Made by a program: the position numbers and the translations under genes. From Bdellovibrionales bacterium (GTDB taxonomy: Bacteria > Bdellovibrionota > Bdellovibrionia > Bdellovibrionales > JAMPXM01), in contig SXRI01000399.1 of assembly GCA_005793615.1 (NCBI GenBank), forward strand, positions 1 through 6,010: 6,010 bases of DNA. The letters run 5' to 3'. Positions 1 through 5,096 of this stretch are shown one piece after another. Below the pieces are notes generated by a model that had not been told where the DNA came from, did not search any database, and saw only the letters and a program-made list of their open reading frames with translations. How positions within the stretch are numbered: position 1 is the first letter of the stretch; every line of letters starts with the position of its first letter.

Positions 1-623
1 AAAAAGGACCGCTTTTTCAAATGGCCAGCAGCGGAATCGCCGCGAAATCCACGGAAGTGATCGGAGCCGATGTTAAAGCGGCGAAGTACGATTTTCCCAT
101 TGTTATTTTGATCAATCAGGGTTCGGCCAGTGCGTCGGAGCTGGTGAGCGCGGTTTTGCAAGATTACGGACGAGCCGTGATCGTGGGTACCCCGCAAAGC
201 TTTGGTAAAGGCTCAACTCAAAGAAGTATCCCGGTGAATGCCAACGATCCGACAGGAGCTCCGGGCATCATTAAAATCACTACAGGTCTTTACTACGCAC
301 CTACCGGCTGGAGCCCACAGCTCAATGGCGTGCGTTCTGACATTGTTGTTGCCGAGATTCCGCAAGGGACCTTTCTAGAGCGTAATTTTGAGAATGTTAT
401 TCCTTCGCAGTCAGTGGCGTCAAAGTTGACGGATGTCTGGCCGTATATGCCCAACCGCAACGAAGTGATGGCCAAGCTGGCGGAGGCATCGAAATCACGT
501 TTAGCGCAGCAGCTTCAGCGAACCAATGGTGATATCGCCATTGATTTGGAAATGCAGGAAGCTTTTGCGGTTCTCATGGACCTCAAAAAAATCCAGCCGA
601 GCTTTCGAGCGCCGGCCCTCTAG
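1..623 (+). CDS. C-terminal part of an S41 tail-specific (Prc/CtpA-like) protease; start lies outside the window
   Basis: This is the end of a carboxyl-terminal processing protease, a periplasmic serine protease with a Ser/Lys dyad that cuts proteins from their C-termini. The frame is already open at base 3, before the first ATG at 21, so that ATG is internal; the missing part should hold the signal peptide and PDZ domain. Visible is the catalytic core: GSASASE at 120-140, whose middle Ser (codon 129-131) aligns with the Prc nucleophile; LQDYGRA, whose Asp (162-164) matches Prc Asp441; and FGKGSTQ, with the general-base Lys at 207-209. By my alignment to remembered E. coli Prc, one extra residue (TPQSFGKG) lies between Ser and Lys. 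After the core, LNGVRSDIVV and ENVIPSQSV resemble the Prc continuation (GVTPDI, DNALPWDSI), so Prc/Tsp is favoured over the shorter CtpA type. The stop TAG (621-623) overlaps the stop of the convergent rsmB-like gene. The family is clear; the exact subtype is not. Confidence 0.9.
   Translation, partial: KGPLFQMASSGIAAKSTEVIGADVKAAKYDFPIVILINQGSASASELVSAVLQDYGRAVIVGTPQSFGKGSTQRSIPVNANDPTGAPGIIKITTGLYYAPTGWSPQLNGVRSDIVVAEIPQGTFLERNFENVIPSQSVASKLTDVWPYMPNRNEVMAKLAEASKSRLAQQLQRTNGDIAIDLEMQEAFAVLMDLKKIQPSFRAPAL
585..615 (-). terminator. Candidate Rho-independent terminator of the rsmB unit, inside the protease gene
   Basis: Reading leftward from the rsmB stop, 593-615 on the minus strand can fold as CCGGCGCT-CGAA-AGC, a three-base bulge TCG, then GCTGG: eight pairs, one of them G-U, around a tetraloop. 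This is followed by A and seven T (591-585). The hairpin begins four bases after the rsmB stop. It lies antisense to the last codons of the protease gene, so protein constraint (Lys-Lys codons give the A-run) could explain it by chance. I folded it by hand and calculated no free energy. Confidence 0.45.
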
Positions 624-1885
624 TGCACTCGTTCAAGGACGGCGGCAAAGAAGCCGTCGTAGCCTTCAAAGCCGTCGCGAGCGGGTTCACCGGGCCATAG
701 CTGATGCACTTGGAGCAGCTTCCACGCATCGCCTTGTTTAGTGAGAAAAGCTTCGACCTGAGCGAGGTTTTCAGAAGGCAAAATACTACAGGTGGCGTAG
801 ACCAGCTTTCCACCCGGCTTCAACATTGCAGAGTACTCGCCAAGAATCTCAGCTTGCAGTGCGTGGAGGCGAGGCAAATCTTCAGGAGTAAGCTTCCATT
901 TTGCATCCGGGTTGCGGCGAACGACGCCCAGACCAGAGCAGGGTACATCCAAAAGTACGCGATCCGCTGACTTTTCAAGACGTTTGATGGTCTTTGCTGA
1001 TTCAATCAAACGGGTTTCAGCGCAGTCTACACCGTCACGTGCGGCACGTCTGCGGAGTTCATCAAGTTTAACTTGGTGTACATCCATGGCGATGATTTTA
1101 CCCTTATTGCCCATGAGCGCCGCAAGATGCAAGGTTTTGCCGCCGGCGCCGGCGCAGCCATCGATGACCCGGTGACCGGCCTTAACATCGAGAAGCGGCG
1201 CGACCTTTTGGCTGGCACCGTCTTGTACTTCAAACAAACCGAGTTTAAATGATTCACTACTGAAAACATTCTTGCGTTCGCGTAAAACCAGTCCGTCCGG
1301 CAAATGGCCGTTGTCGTCAGGCGCGAGATCTGTGTCGATGTCTTCGCGTGCGAGCTCCTCGCGCAGTTCTTCGGGCGTGGATTTCAGGCGGTTGACCCGT
1401 AGGACGACGGGGGCTGTTTGATTGAGAGAATGCAGGCATTTGTGCCAACGCACGTCGCCCAGTTCTCTTAACCCCAGTTCATAGAGCCAATCGGGGACGG
1501 ATTCTTTCACTTGTGGTTCACGAGCCGCGCGATCAAAGGCCTGGCGAATAACTTCAGGCTTTAACTCGCGTAGCTCCGACCACGGTGGGAGCTCTGCTCC
1601 CTGACGAATAAGCCAGGCGCCAAAAATCTGCCAAAGTTCCAGGTCACTGGGCATAGCACTATAGTCCGCGTGAGCGAGTGCAGTTCGCAAAAGACGCCAC
1701 CAACGAACGATTCCATAGGTGGATTCGGCAATGAAGCGTCGATCGCGAGCCCCTAGCTTTCGGTTGTTTTTAAACAGGCGCTCGATCACTTTGTCGGCAT
1801 AGTAGCGTTTGCCTTCGGGAGTAGCGCCGAAGATGGATTTAATGGCTAGGATAATCTGTTCGGCGACTGGTCGATGGAGCTTCAT
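620..1885 (-). CDS. rsmB: 16S rRNA (cytosine-C5) methyltransferase, RsmB type (NOL1/NOP2/Sun family)
   Basis: This is an SAM-dependent RNA m5C methyltransferase. RsmB of E. coli modifies C967 of 16S rRNA in the small subunit. Numbering from ATG 1885 (421 residues, near the usual ~430), residues ~5-130 form a NusB-like helical RNA-binding region, including RRFIAESTYGIVRWWR. Then come FEVQDGASQ (218-226), the SAM loop DGCAGAGGKT (242-251), motif IV PCSG (Cys316, which assists enzyme release) and motif VI YATCS (Cys366, the likely nucleophile). All key residues are present. The NusB-like N-terminus favours RsmB over RsmF or other relatives. The frame stays open to a TTG at 1927 that would overlap the upstream outer-membrane gene, but neither TTG 1927 nor ATG 1885 has a good Shine-Dalgarno. 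I chose the ATG, which begins MKLHRPVAEQ 23 nt after the upstream stop. The gene is probably cotranscribed with, and possibly coupled to, that gene. Its stop shares CTAG (620-623) with the protease stop. Confidence 0.9.
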   Translation of the reverse strand: MKLHRPVAEQIILAIKSIFGATPEGKRYYADKVIERLFKNNRKLGARDRRFIAESTYGIVRWWRLLRTALAHADYSAMPSDLELWQIFGAWLIRQGAELPPWSELRELKPEVIRQAFDRAAREPQVKESVPDWLYELGLRELGDVRWHKCLHSLNQTAPVVLRVNRLKSTPEELREELAREDIDTDLAPDDNGHLPDGLVLRERKNVFSSESFKLGLFEVQDGASQKVAPLLDVKAGHRVIDGCAGAGGKTLHLAALMGNKGKIIAMDVHQVKLDELRRRAARDGVDCAETRLIESAKTIKRLEKSADRVLLDVPCSGLGVVRRNPDAKWKLTPEDLPRLHALQAEILGEYSAMLKPGGKLVYATCSILPSENLAQVEAFLTKQGDAWKLLQVHQLWPGEPARDGFEGYDGFFAAVLERVH

Positions 1886-1908
1886 CAATTGTTTTGGAAA
1901 CGCTTCTG

Positions 1909-2655
1909 TTAAAAGGTGAAGACGCAACCAAGGGCGCCGAAATTGCCGTTAAACTGGCCATCGCTGAACACTAGAAAATGGTTCTTCAAACCAGCCTCGA
2001 CAAAGAAGCCAGTGTTGTTGATGACATCGAAAAAGCGCACACCGGCAAAAAGCTGGTAATCGAGAGTCAGCGGAGATTCAGACGGCAATTGTTGAGTGAA
2101 GACGCCAAAACCGATACCGCCGCCGAAATAGAGCGGAAACTTGGCGCCGGCATCCGGAAAAGTGATGACGGGAACAAAGCTGAGTTTGTTGGCGCGGCCA
2201 TCTCGAAGGGAATAGGACTGAAGATCGACACGTAGGCCGAGGTCCATGGAGTTATGCCATTCGCCAATTCGGTAGGTAACGCCAATATTCCAGCTGCCGA
2301 CATTGGTTTGGTTCGAAGGCGTACCCCATTGATAGGAATTATCGGAAATAAACGAGCCCATATGGACTGCCAAGTAATGGTCGCTGGAGGCAGCCGCTGG
2401 GCGCCGGCGCTGAGTGTCGGTCGAACCGGTATTGGCGGCGGCTCCTTTGGCTCCCATGTATTTACCAGCGGCCTTGCGGCCAACCGTCGGTGTTTCGGGT
2501 GATTTCGCCGGTTCGCTCGCGAGCTGCGACGGGGCGCTGGGCTCAGAAATTTCAACCGGTCCCTTATTGTCATCAAGTGATTGTGCATTCGATAAAGCAC
2601 CAAATACGACAACTGCTCCTGCGATGATTAGCGAAGCCGCCTGCTTCTGCGTCAT
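1909..2655 (-). CDS. Predicted outer-membrane beta-barrel protein with signal peptide and low-complexity linker
   Basis: This 248-residue protein is not recognised as a named family. Residues 1-24 look like a Sec signal peptide: Lys4, a hydrophobic core AASLIIAGAVVVFGAL, and an SNA|Q cleavage site after residue 24. Residues ~25-92 are rich in Pro, Ala, Ser, Glu, Gly and Thr and look disordered. Residues ~93-248 alternate polar and hydrophobic residues in about eight candidate strands (for example YLAVHMGSF, WNIGVTYRI, LYFGGGIGFGVF, YQLFAGVRFF, FFVEAGLKNHF). The chain ends in CVFTF, the terminal Phe expected by the BAM machinery. The inferred form is a small eight-stranded barrel of OmpA/OmpW-like size with an extended periplasmic N-terminus; no enzymatic motif is visible. 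The ATG at 2655 is well supported by AAGGAG at 2663-2668. It is the first gene of a leftward unit with rsmB and diverges from nrdR. A role in envelope structure or small-molecule passage is possible but unproven. Confidence 0.75.
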   Translation of the reverse strand: MTQKQAASLIIAGAVVVFGALSNAQSLDDNKGPVEISEPSAPSQLASEPAKSPETPTVGRKAAGKYMGAKGAAANTGSTDTQRRRPAAASSDHYLAVHMGSFISDNSYQWGTPSNQTNVGSWNIGVTYRIGEWHNSMDLGLRVDLQSYSLRDGRANKLSFVPVITFPDAGAKFPLYFGGGIGFGVFTQQLPSESPLTLDYQLFAGVRFFDVINNTGFFVEAGLKNHFLVFSDGQFNGNFGALGCVFTF

Positions 2656-2662
2656 TTCCCAT

Positions 2663-2668
2663 CTCCTT
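2663..2668 (-). promoter_or_regulatory. Ribosome binding site of the outer-membrane protein gene
   Basis: The minus strand reads AAGGAG followed by a seven-base spacer ATGGGAA and the ATG at 2655. This is a near-ideal Shine-Dalgarno and fixes the start. The spacer holds an out-of-frame ATG at 2661 that is too close to the site to compete well. Confidence 0.8.
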
Positions 2669-2736
2669 CACTAGAGATTCACTTTAGTTTCCGAGTAAGT
2701 TTCCTAGGCAACCAAAGTAACGCGTTTGCTCGGCAG

Positions 2737-2760
2737 CGGCAAGTGTGCGTCACGGCAAGT
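2737..2760. repeat. Direct repeat CGGCAAGT, two copies 16 bp apart
   Basis: CGGCAAGT occurs at 2737-2744 and exactly again at 2753-2760, just upstream of the -35 box. The second copy fills most of the spacer of the inverted repeat. It could be a tandem activator site, though 16 bp is not a whole number of helical turns. Two 8-bp copies may also be chance. Confidence 0.35.
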
Positions 2761-2769
2761 CTTGACGCA
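2746..2769. promoter_or_regulatory. Candidate operator: inverted repeat TGCGTCA-N10-TGACGCA over the -35 box
   Basis: TGCGTCA (2746-2752) and TGACGCA (2763-2769) are perfect 7-bp inverted repeats with centres 17 bp apart, and the right arm covers five of the six bases of the -35 hexamer. A dimeric regulator bound here would block polymerase. Because the element lies upstream of the predicted transcription start, it is not an RNA hairpin of the nrdR transcript. The binding protein is unknown. I do not recognise it as a typical NrdR box, which usually comes as tandem 16-bp A/C-rich palindromes. Confidence 0.45.
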
Positions 2770-2791
2770 AAGCAGGTGTAGACCGTATCTT
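2762..2791 (+). promoter_or_regulatory. Sigma-70-type promoter of the nrdR-nusB operon
   Basis: TTGACG (2762-2767, 5 of 6 to consensus) is followed by an 18-bp spacer and TATCTT (2786-2791, 4 of 6). Transcription would start near 2798, giving a leader of about 25 nt that holds the nrdR ribosome binding site and little else. This is the best housekeeping promoter I see in the window, and it is placed correctly for the four rightward genes. Confidence 0.65.
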
Positions 2792-2810
2792 CTGGGCAAT
2801 TAAGGGATTT

Positions 2811-2815
2811 AAGGA
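2811..2815 (+). promoter_or_regulatory. Ribosome binding site that fixes the GTG start of nrdR
   Basis: AAGGA is followed by a seven-base spacer AACTCAC and the GTG at 2823. The spacing supports GTG rather than any later start, and NrdR must begin here to keep its first zinc-binding Cys at residue 3. Confidence 0.75.
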
Positions 2816-2822
2816 AACTCAC

Positions 2823-3299
2823 GTGAAATGCCCTAATTGTGGCCACCTAGAAGATCGAGTCCTTGATACAAGGATAGGTAAAGAAGGCGAGACCATTCGT
2901 CGTCGGCGTGAATGTTTAAAGTGTTCCGGTCGGTTTACGACCATGGAGACTTTGCTTCAGGTTTATCCGATGATCGTTAAAAAAGATGGACGGCGCGAGG
3001 TCTTCAATAAAGAAAAAGTCTTGCGTGGAATTCAGGCGGCCTGTCAGAAGCGACCGGTTTCGCTGGCGCAAATGGATCAAATTGTCGAGCGAGTCGCCAA
3101 GTGGGTCTGGTCGCGCCCGGAACGTGAAGTCACCGGTGAGGCTGTAGGTCAGAAAGTTGTCAAAGAATTGCGCCTGGTCGATGATGTCGCCTATGTGCGT
3201 TTTGCAAGTGTCTATAAGACCTTTAAGGATGTCGGCGAGTTTGTTGAACATCTCGAAGAACAGAGTCAAGATGAAGGGTTCGGTTCGCCGAACGCTTAA
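2823..3299 (+). CDS. nrdR: Transcriptional repressor NrdR (ribonucleotide reductase regulator)
   Basis: NrdR is a cytoplasmic repressor of ribonucleotide reductase (nrd) operons. It senses ATP and dATP through an ATP-cone and binds paired NrdR boxes. The 158-residue product has the full family layout: an N-terminal zinc ribbon with Cys3, Cys6, Cys31 and Cys34 (MKCPNCGH ... RRRECLKCSGRFTT) and an ATP-cone from about residue 49 to 139 (VKKDGRREVFNKEKVLRGI, KRPVS, VRFASVYKTF). E. coli NrdR has 149 residues; the extra length is an acidic/polar C-terminal tail (EEQSQDEGFGSPNA). The GTG start is the only one that preserves the Cys3-Cys6 pair. It is the first gene of a rightward operon, 30 nt before nusB, with a strong promoter directly upstream. 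No nrd reductase gene is in the window, so its targets lie elsewhere. No anomalies. Confidence 0.96.
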   Translation: MKCPNCGHLEDRVLDTRIGKEGETIRRRRECLKCSGRFTTMETLLQVYPMIVKKDGRREVFNKEKVLRGIQAACQKRPVSLAQMDQIVERVAKWVWSRPEREVTGEAVGQKVVKELRLVDDVAYVRFASVYKTFKDVGEFVEHLEEQSQDEGFGSPNA

Positions 3300-3329
3300 G
3301 GGTTTAAAGGGCAGATTGAAGGGAAGTAA

Positions 3330-3758
3330 ATGAATAAAGGCGGCACGGGATTGAGACGGCGCTCACGCGAAATGGCTTTGCAACTGCTCTTCCAAACAGA
3401 GTTTGTTCCGGGTGGCTTTCAGGCCTCTACCGCACCTGAAATGTTGCGCCGATTTAACACTGACTTCGGGATCGAACAGGAGATTTCTGAGTATGGGAGC
3501 ATGCTTTTTCTCGGCATTGCCCAGAAGCTCAAAGAAATCGATGCGATCATTCAGTCTCATAGCTCCCATTGGAAGGTTTCGCGCATGGGTTTGGTCGACC
3601 TTTCTGTCATGCGTATTGCCGTGTTTGAGATGAAGTTTTTGGGTGAGCCCTTGAATCCGCGAATTGCAATCGATGAGGCCGTCGAGATAGCGAAGAAATT
3701 TGGCAGTACCGATTCCGGAGCCTTCGTGAACGGCATTCTCGATCAGGTGGCGCGCTAA
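3330..3758 (+). CDS. nusB: Transcription antitermination factor NusB
   Basis: NusB pairs with NusE (ribosomal protein S10) on boxA RNA to keep RNA polymerase elongating through rRNA operons. The 142-residue product matches the usual ~140 and is all-helical. Landmarks are the basic N-terminal helix RRRSREMALQLLFQ (9-22), WKVSRMGLVDLSVMRIAVFEM (about 81-101, read as two adjoining helices), and the C-terminal signature EAVEIAKKFGSTDSG followed by FVNGILDQVAR to the end. The ATG at 3330 has GAAGGGAAG (3318-3326) just before it. nusB often follows the riboflavin genes, with nrdR at the front of that cluster; here nrdR and nusB are adjacent and no rib gene lies between them. The last codons contain the ribosome binding site of the next gene, which starts two bases after the TAA stop begins its following A, so the pair is probably translationally coupled. 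Confidence 0.96.
   Translation: MNKGGTGLRRRSREMALQLLFQTEFVPGGFQASTAPEMLRRFNTDFGIEQEISEYGSMLFLGIAQKLKEIDAIIQSHSSHWKVSRMGLVDLSVMRIAVFEMKFLGEPLNPRIAIDEAVEIAKKFGSTDSGAFVNGILDQVAR
3745..3750 (+). promoter_or_regulatory. Ribosome binding site inside the nusB end, for the unknown gene
   Basis: AGGTGG lies within the last nusB codons, nine bases before the GTG at 3760. It supports that GTG as the start and implies that ribosomes finishing nusB reinitiate there. Confidence 0.55.
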
Positions 3759-3759
3759 A

Positions 3760-4236
3760 GTGGCGGCCTTCGCATTTGATCAAGCCAGTTTGAAGCCCGG
3801 GTGTCCGCTCTGGGTGGTTGCCCAGCCTGCGGCTTCGCAACTCACGCGAAAGATTGATTGGTATTTGAACTTTCAAATCATGAAAGCCGAATGTCACAAA
3901 CGACAGACGGTGTCCGTGGAACTTGCGCAGATTGAAGAAGAGTGGGGATTCGATCGCCCGGAGATTTCGGTGACTGAGCAAGCACCAATGTTGATCCCGA
4001 GCCATGCCTGTTTTCCGAATACGCAAACCGTGATTGTTCCGTTTGCTGGCGATGGCAAGCGTTGGGCCGAGACCATTCAGAAAATCTCGGTTGCGCTGAA
4101 GATGTCTAAGATTCGGGTTTTTTTGCCTGATGCGCTCTCCAGAGATGCCTTCAAAAAGGCGTGGCCGAAAAAGTCAGCCGCTGCCGGTGAAAAAATTGAG
4201 GAAATTGAATTGGTTGAACGAAAGGCCGTGCTGTGA
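3760..4236 (+). CDS. Unrecognised cytoplasmic protein between nusB and the DUF299 regulator gene
   Basis: I do not recognise this 158-residue protein. It has no signal peptide or membrane segment, so it is probably soluble and cytoplasmic. It contains Cys15, Cys45 and Cys84 without metal-site spacing, and five Trp residues. A likely alpha/beta pattern runs from about 87 to 124: a strand NTQTVIVPFAG, a helix GKRWAETIQKISVALK, then a strand SKIRVFLPDA. The C-terminus is charged (KKSAAAGEKIEEIELVERK). The GTG start is supported by AGGTGG at 3745-3750, and only one base separates it from the nusB stop. At the other end the TGA (4234-4236) overlaps the next GTG start as GTGA. This tight packing suggests it is made with NusB and the kinase/pyrophosphorylase. 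A partner or accessory role for either neighbour is only a guess. Base composition and spacing match the neighbours, so nothing suggests transfer. Confidence 0.85.
   Translation: MAAFAFDQASLKPGCPLWVVAQPAASQLTRKIDWYLNFQIMKAECHKRQTVSVELAQIEEEWGFDRPEISVTEQAPMLIPSHACFPNTQTVIVPFAGDGKRWAETIQKISVALKMSKIRVFLPDALSRDAFKKAWPKKSAAAGEKIEEIELVERKAVL
4221..4225 (+). promoter_or_regulatory. Ribosome binding site and GTGA coupling junction for the DUF299 gene
   Basis: AAAGG (4221-4225), seven bases before the GTG at 4233, lies in the end of the unknown gene. The stop TGA and start GTG overlap as GTGA (4233-4236), a classic termination-reinitiation junction. Confidence 0.7.
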
Positions 4237-5096
4237 GCCCTTCCACTGATAAGTCAGAGATCAAGCCTCGAGGAACCATTTATATTATTTCCGATGGTAC
4301 CGGCGAGACGGCATCAACAATGACTCGCGCGGCGCTGGTTCAGTATGACCAGAAGGACATCAATATTGTTCGTTGCAAGAACGTGCGCAGCGAAGCACAG
4401 ATTGAATCAGTTGTGAATGAGGCCTTTGATAATAAAGGCATCATCCTGCATACGGTGGTGAGCCCGCAAATGCGTACTAAGATCACCGAGGTTGCCAGCA
4501 GCAAGGGATTGCAGACGGTAGATCTTCTTGGCCCGCTTTTGGTGGCGCTCGATCGTTATTTCGGTGTCAGTTCCGAGGGCGAAGCGGGGTTGTTACGGAC
4601 AGTTGACGAACGTTACTATCGTCGAATTGAGGCAATCGAATATACGGTCAAACACGATGACGGTAAGAGTCTGACTCATCTTGATGAAGCAGATATTATT
4701 CTCGTGGGTGTCAGTCGTACCTCCAAGACTCCGCTGTCGATCTTTTTGTCGCATAAAGGATGGAAGGTCGCCAATAGTCCTCTGGTGATCGATACGCCGC
4801 TGCCGGAAGAACTTTTCAAAGTCGATCAGCGCAAGATCGTCGGTTTGATTATCGATGGTGATTCACTCTCGCGGATACGGCGGAACCGCTTGGAAAAGTT
4901 CGGCACGGATCCCGGTGGTGAGTACGCTTCGTTGAGTTATATTGAAAAAGAAATTCAATACGCCCAGGAATTGTTCCGTAAGAATCGTCGCTGGCCGGTT
5001 TTTAATGTCACCGAACGCGCACTCGAGGAAACCGCCACTGAAATCACACGCGTAGTGGTGGCTCGTATGGGGCTTCCGGATAAATTTCTTTTTTAG
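4233..5096 (+). CDS. Bifunctional kinase/pyrophosphorylase (DUF299), probably the pyruvate,phosphate dikinase regulatory protein
   Basis: DUF299 enzymes inactivate a PEP-forming enzyme by ADP-dependent phosphorylation of a Thr and reactivate it by Pi-dependent removal, releasing pyrophosphate. The target is either pyruvate,phosphate dikinase (PDRP) or PEP synthase (PSRP/PpsR). The 287-residue product has the N-terminal signature IYIISDGTGETA (16-27), a P-loop-like GVSRTSKTPLS (159-169), KVANSPLV (178-185), GLIIDGDSLSRIRRNRL (204-220) and a C-terminal NVTERALEETATEI. The SRTSKTPLS and SDGTGETA forms are nearer to PDRP (as in Bacillus YqfL) than to PSRP, which usually reads GVSRSGKTPT and SDGTGITAE; hence the PDRP call, made from remembered sequences. 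The target enzyme is not in the window. It is the last gene of the nrdR operon, and its stop TAG overlaps the stop of the convergent repeat-protein gene (TTAG, 5093-5096). Length is slightly above the usual ~270. Confidence 0.92.
   Translation: MSPSTDKSEIKPRGTIYIISDGTGETASTMTRAALVQYDQKDINIVRCKNVRSEAQIESVVNEAFDNKGIILHTVVSPQMRTKITEVASSKGLQTVDLLGPLLVALDRYFGVSSEGEAGLLRTVDERYYRRIEAIEYTVKHDDGKSLTHLDEADIILVGVSRTSKTPLSIFLSHKGWKVANSPLVIDTPLPEELFKVDQRKIVGLIIDGDSLSRIRRNRLEKFGTDPGGEYASLSYIEKEIQYAQELFRKNRRWPVFNVTERALEETATEITRVVVARMGLPDKFLF

Larger units (their letters stand above)
2656..2822. other. Divergent intergenic control region between the outer-membrane protein gene and nrdR
   Basis: This is the largest non-coding stretch (167 nt) and the only place where both transcription units can start. 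The right half carries a sigma-70-like promoter for nrdR and an inverted repeat, described separately. The left half has a 7-bp direct repeat AGTTTCC at 2686-2692 and 2698-2704 (GGAAACT on the minus strand, 12-bp period). For the leftward gene the best housekeeping match I found is weak: on the minus strand, TTGCCG, 17 bp, TACTTT (about 2742 down to 2714). I therefore do not claim a specific leftward promoter. Confidence 0.7.

Noticed and set aside
21..23. ATG at 21 as the true start of the protease
   Set aside because: The frame is open upstream to the window edge and KGPLFQ continues the S41 pattern; a protein starting here would lack the PDZ domain and signal peptide.
638..658. Hairpin GACGGC-N9-GCCGTC as a terminator for the protease gene on the plus strand
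   Set aside because: No T-run follows on the plus strand and the bases encode the conserved end of RsmB, so the pairing is probably a by-product of coding.
1139..1160. GC-rich self-complementary stretch (GCCGCCGGCGCCGGC)
   Set aside because: It encodes the Gly/Ala-rich SAM-binding loop of RsmB; the palindromic look follows from Gly and Ala codons.
2067..2612. A 181-codon open frame on the minus strand within the outer-membrane protein gene
   Set aside because: It overlaps the gene with signal peptide and good ribosome binding site, and its translation is rich in Pro, Arg and Ser with no recognisable domain; it is a shadow frame.
3607..4026. A 139-codon open frame antisense to nusB and the unknown gene
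   Set aside because: Its product is basic and featureless and it crosses the junction of two well-supported genes on the other strand; no ribosome binding site was seen.
4923..4975. AATTC-N11-GAATT hairpin followed by TTCTTTTTC on the minus strand as terminator of the repeat-protein gene
   Set aside because: The stem is only five mostly A-T pairs with a large loop, and it lies well over 100 bases past the stop, so support is too weak.
5085..5094. T-rich run TTTCTTTTTT at the end of the DUF299 gene as a Rho-independent terminator
   Set aside because: It precedes the stop codon and has no hairpin of more than about three pairs before it, so it would cut the message before the gene ends.
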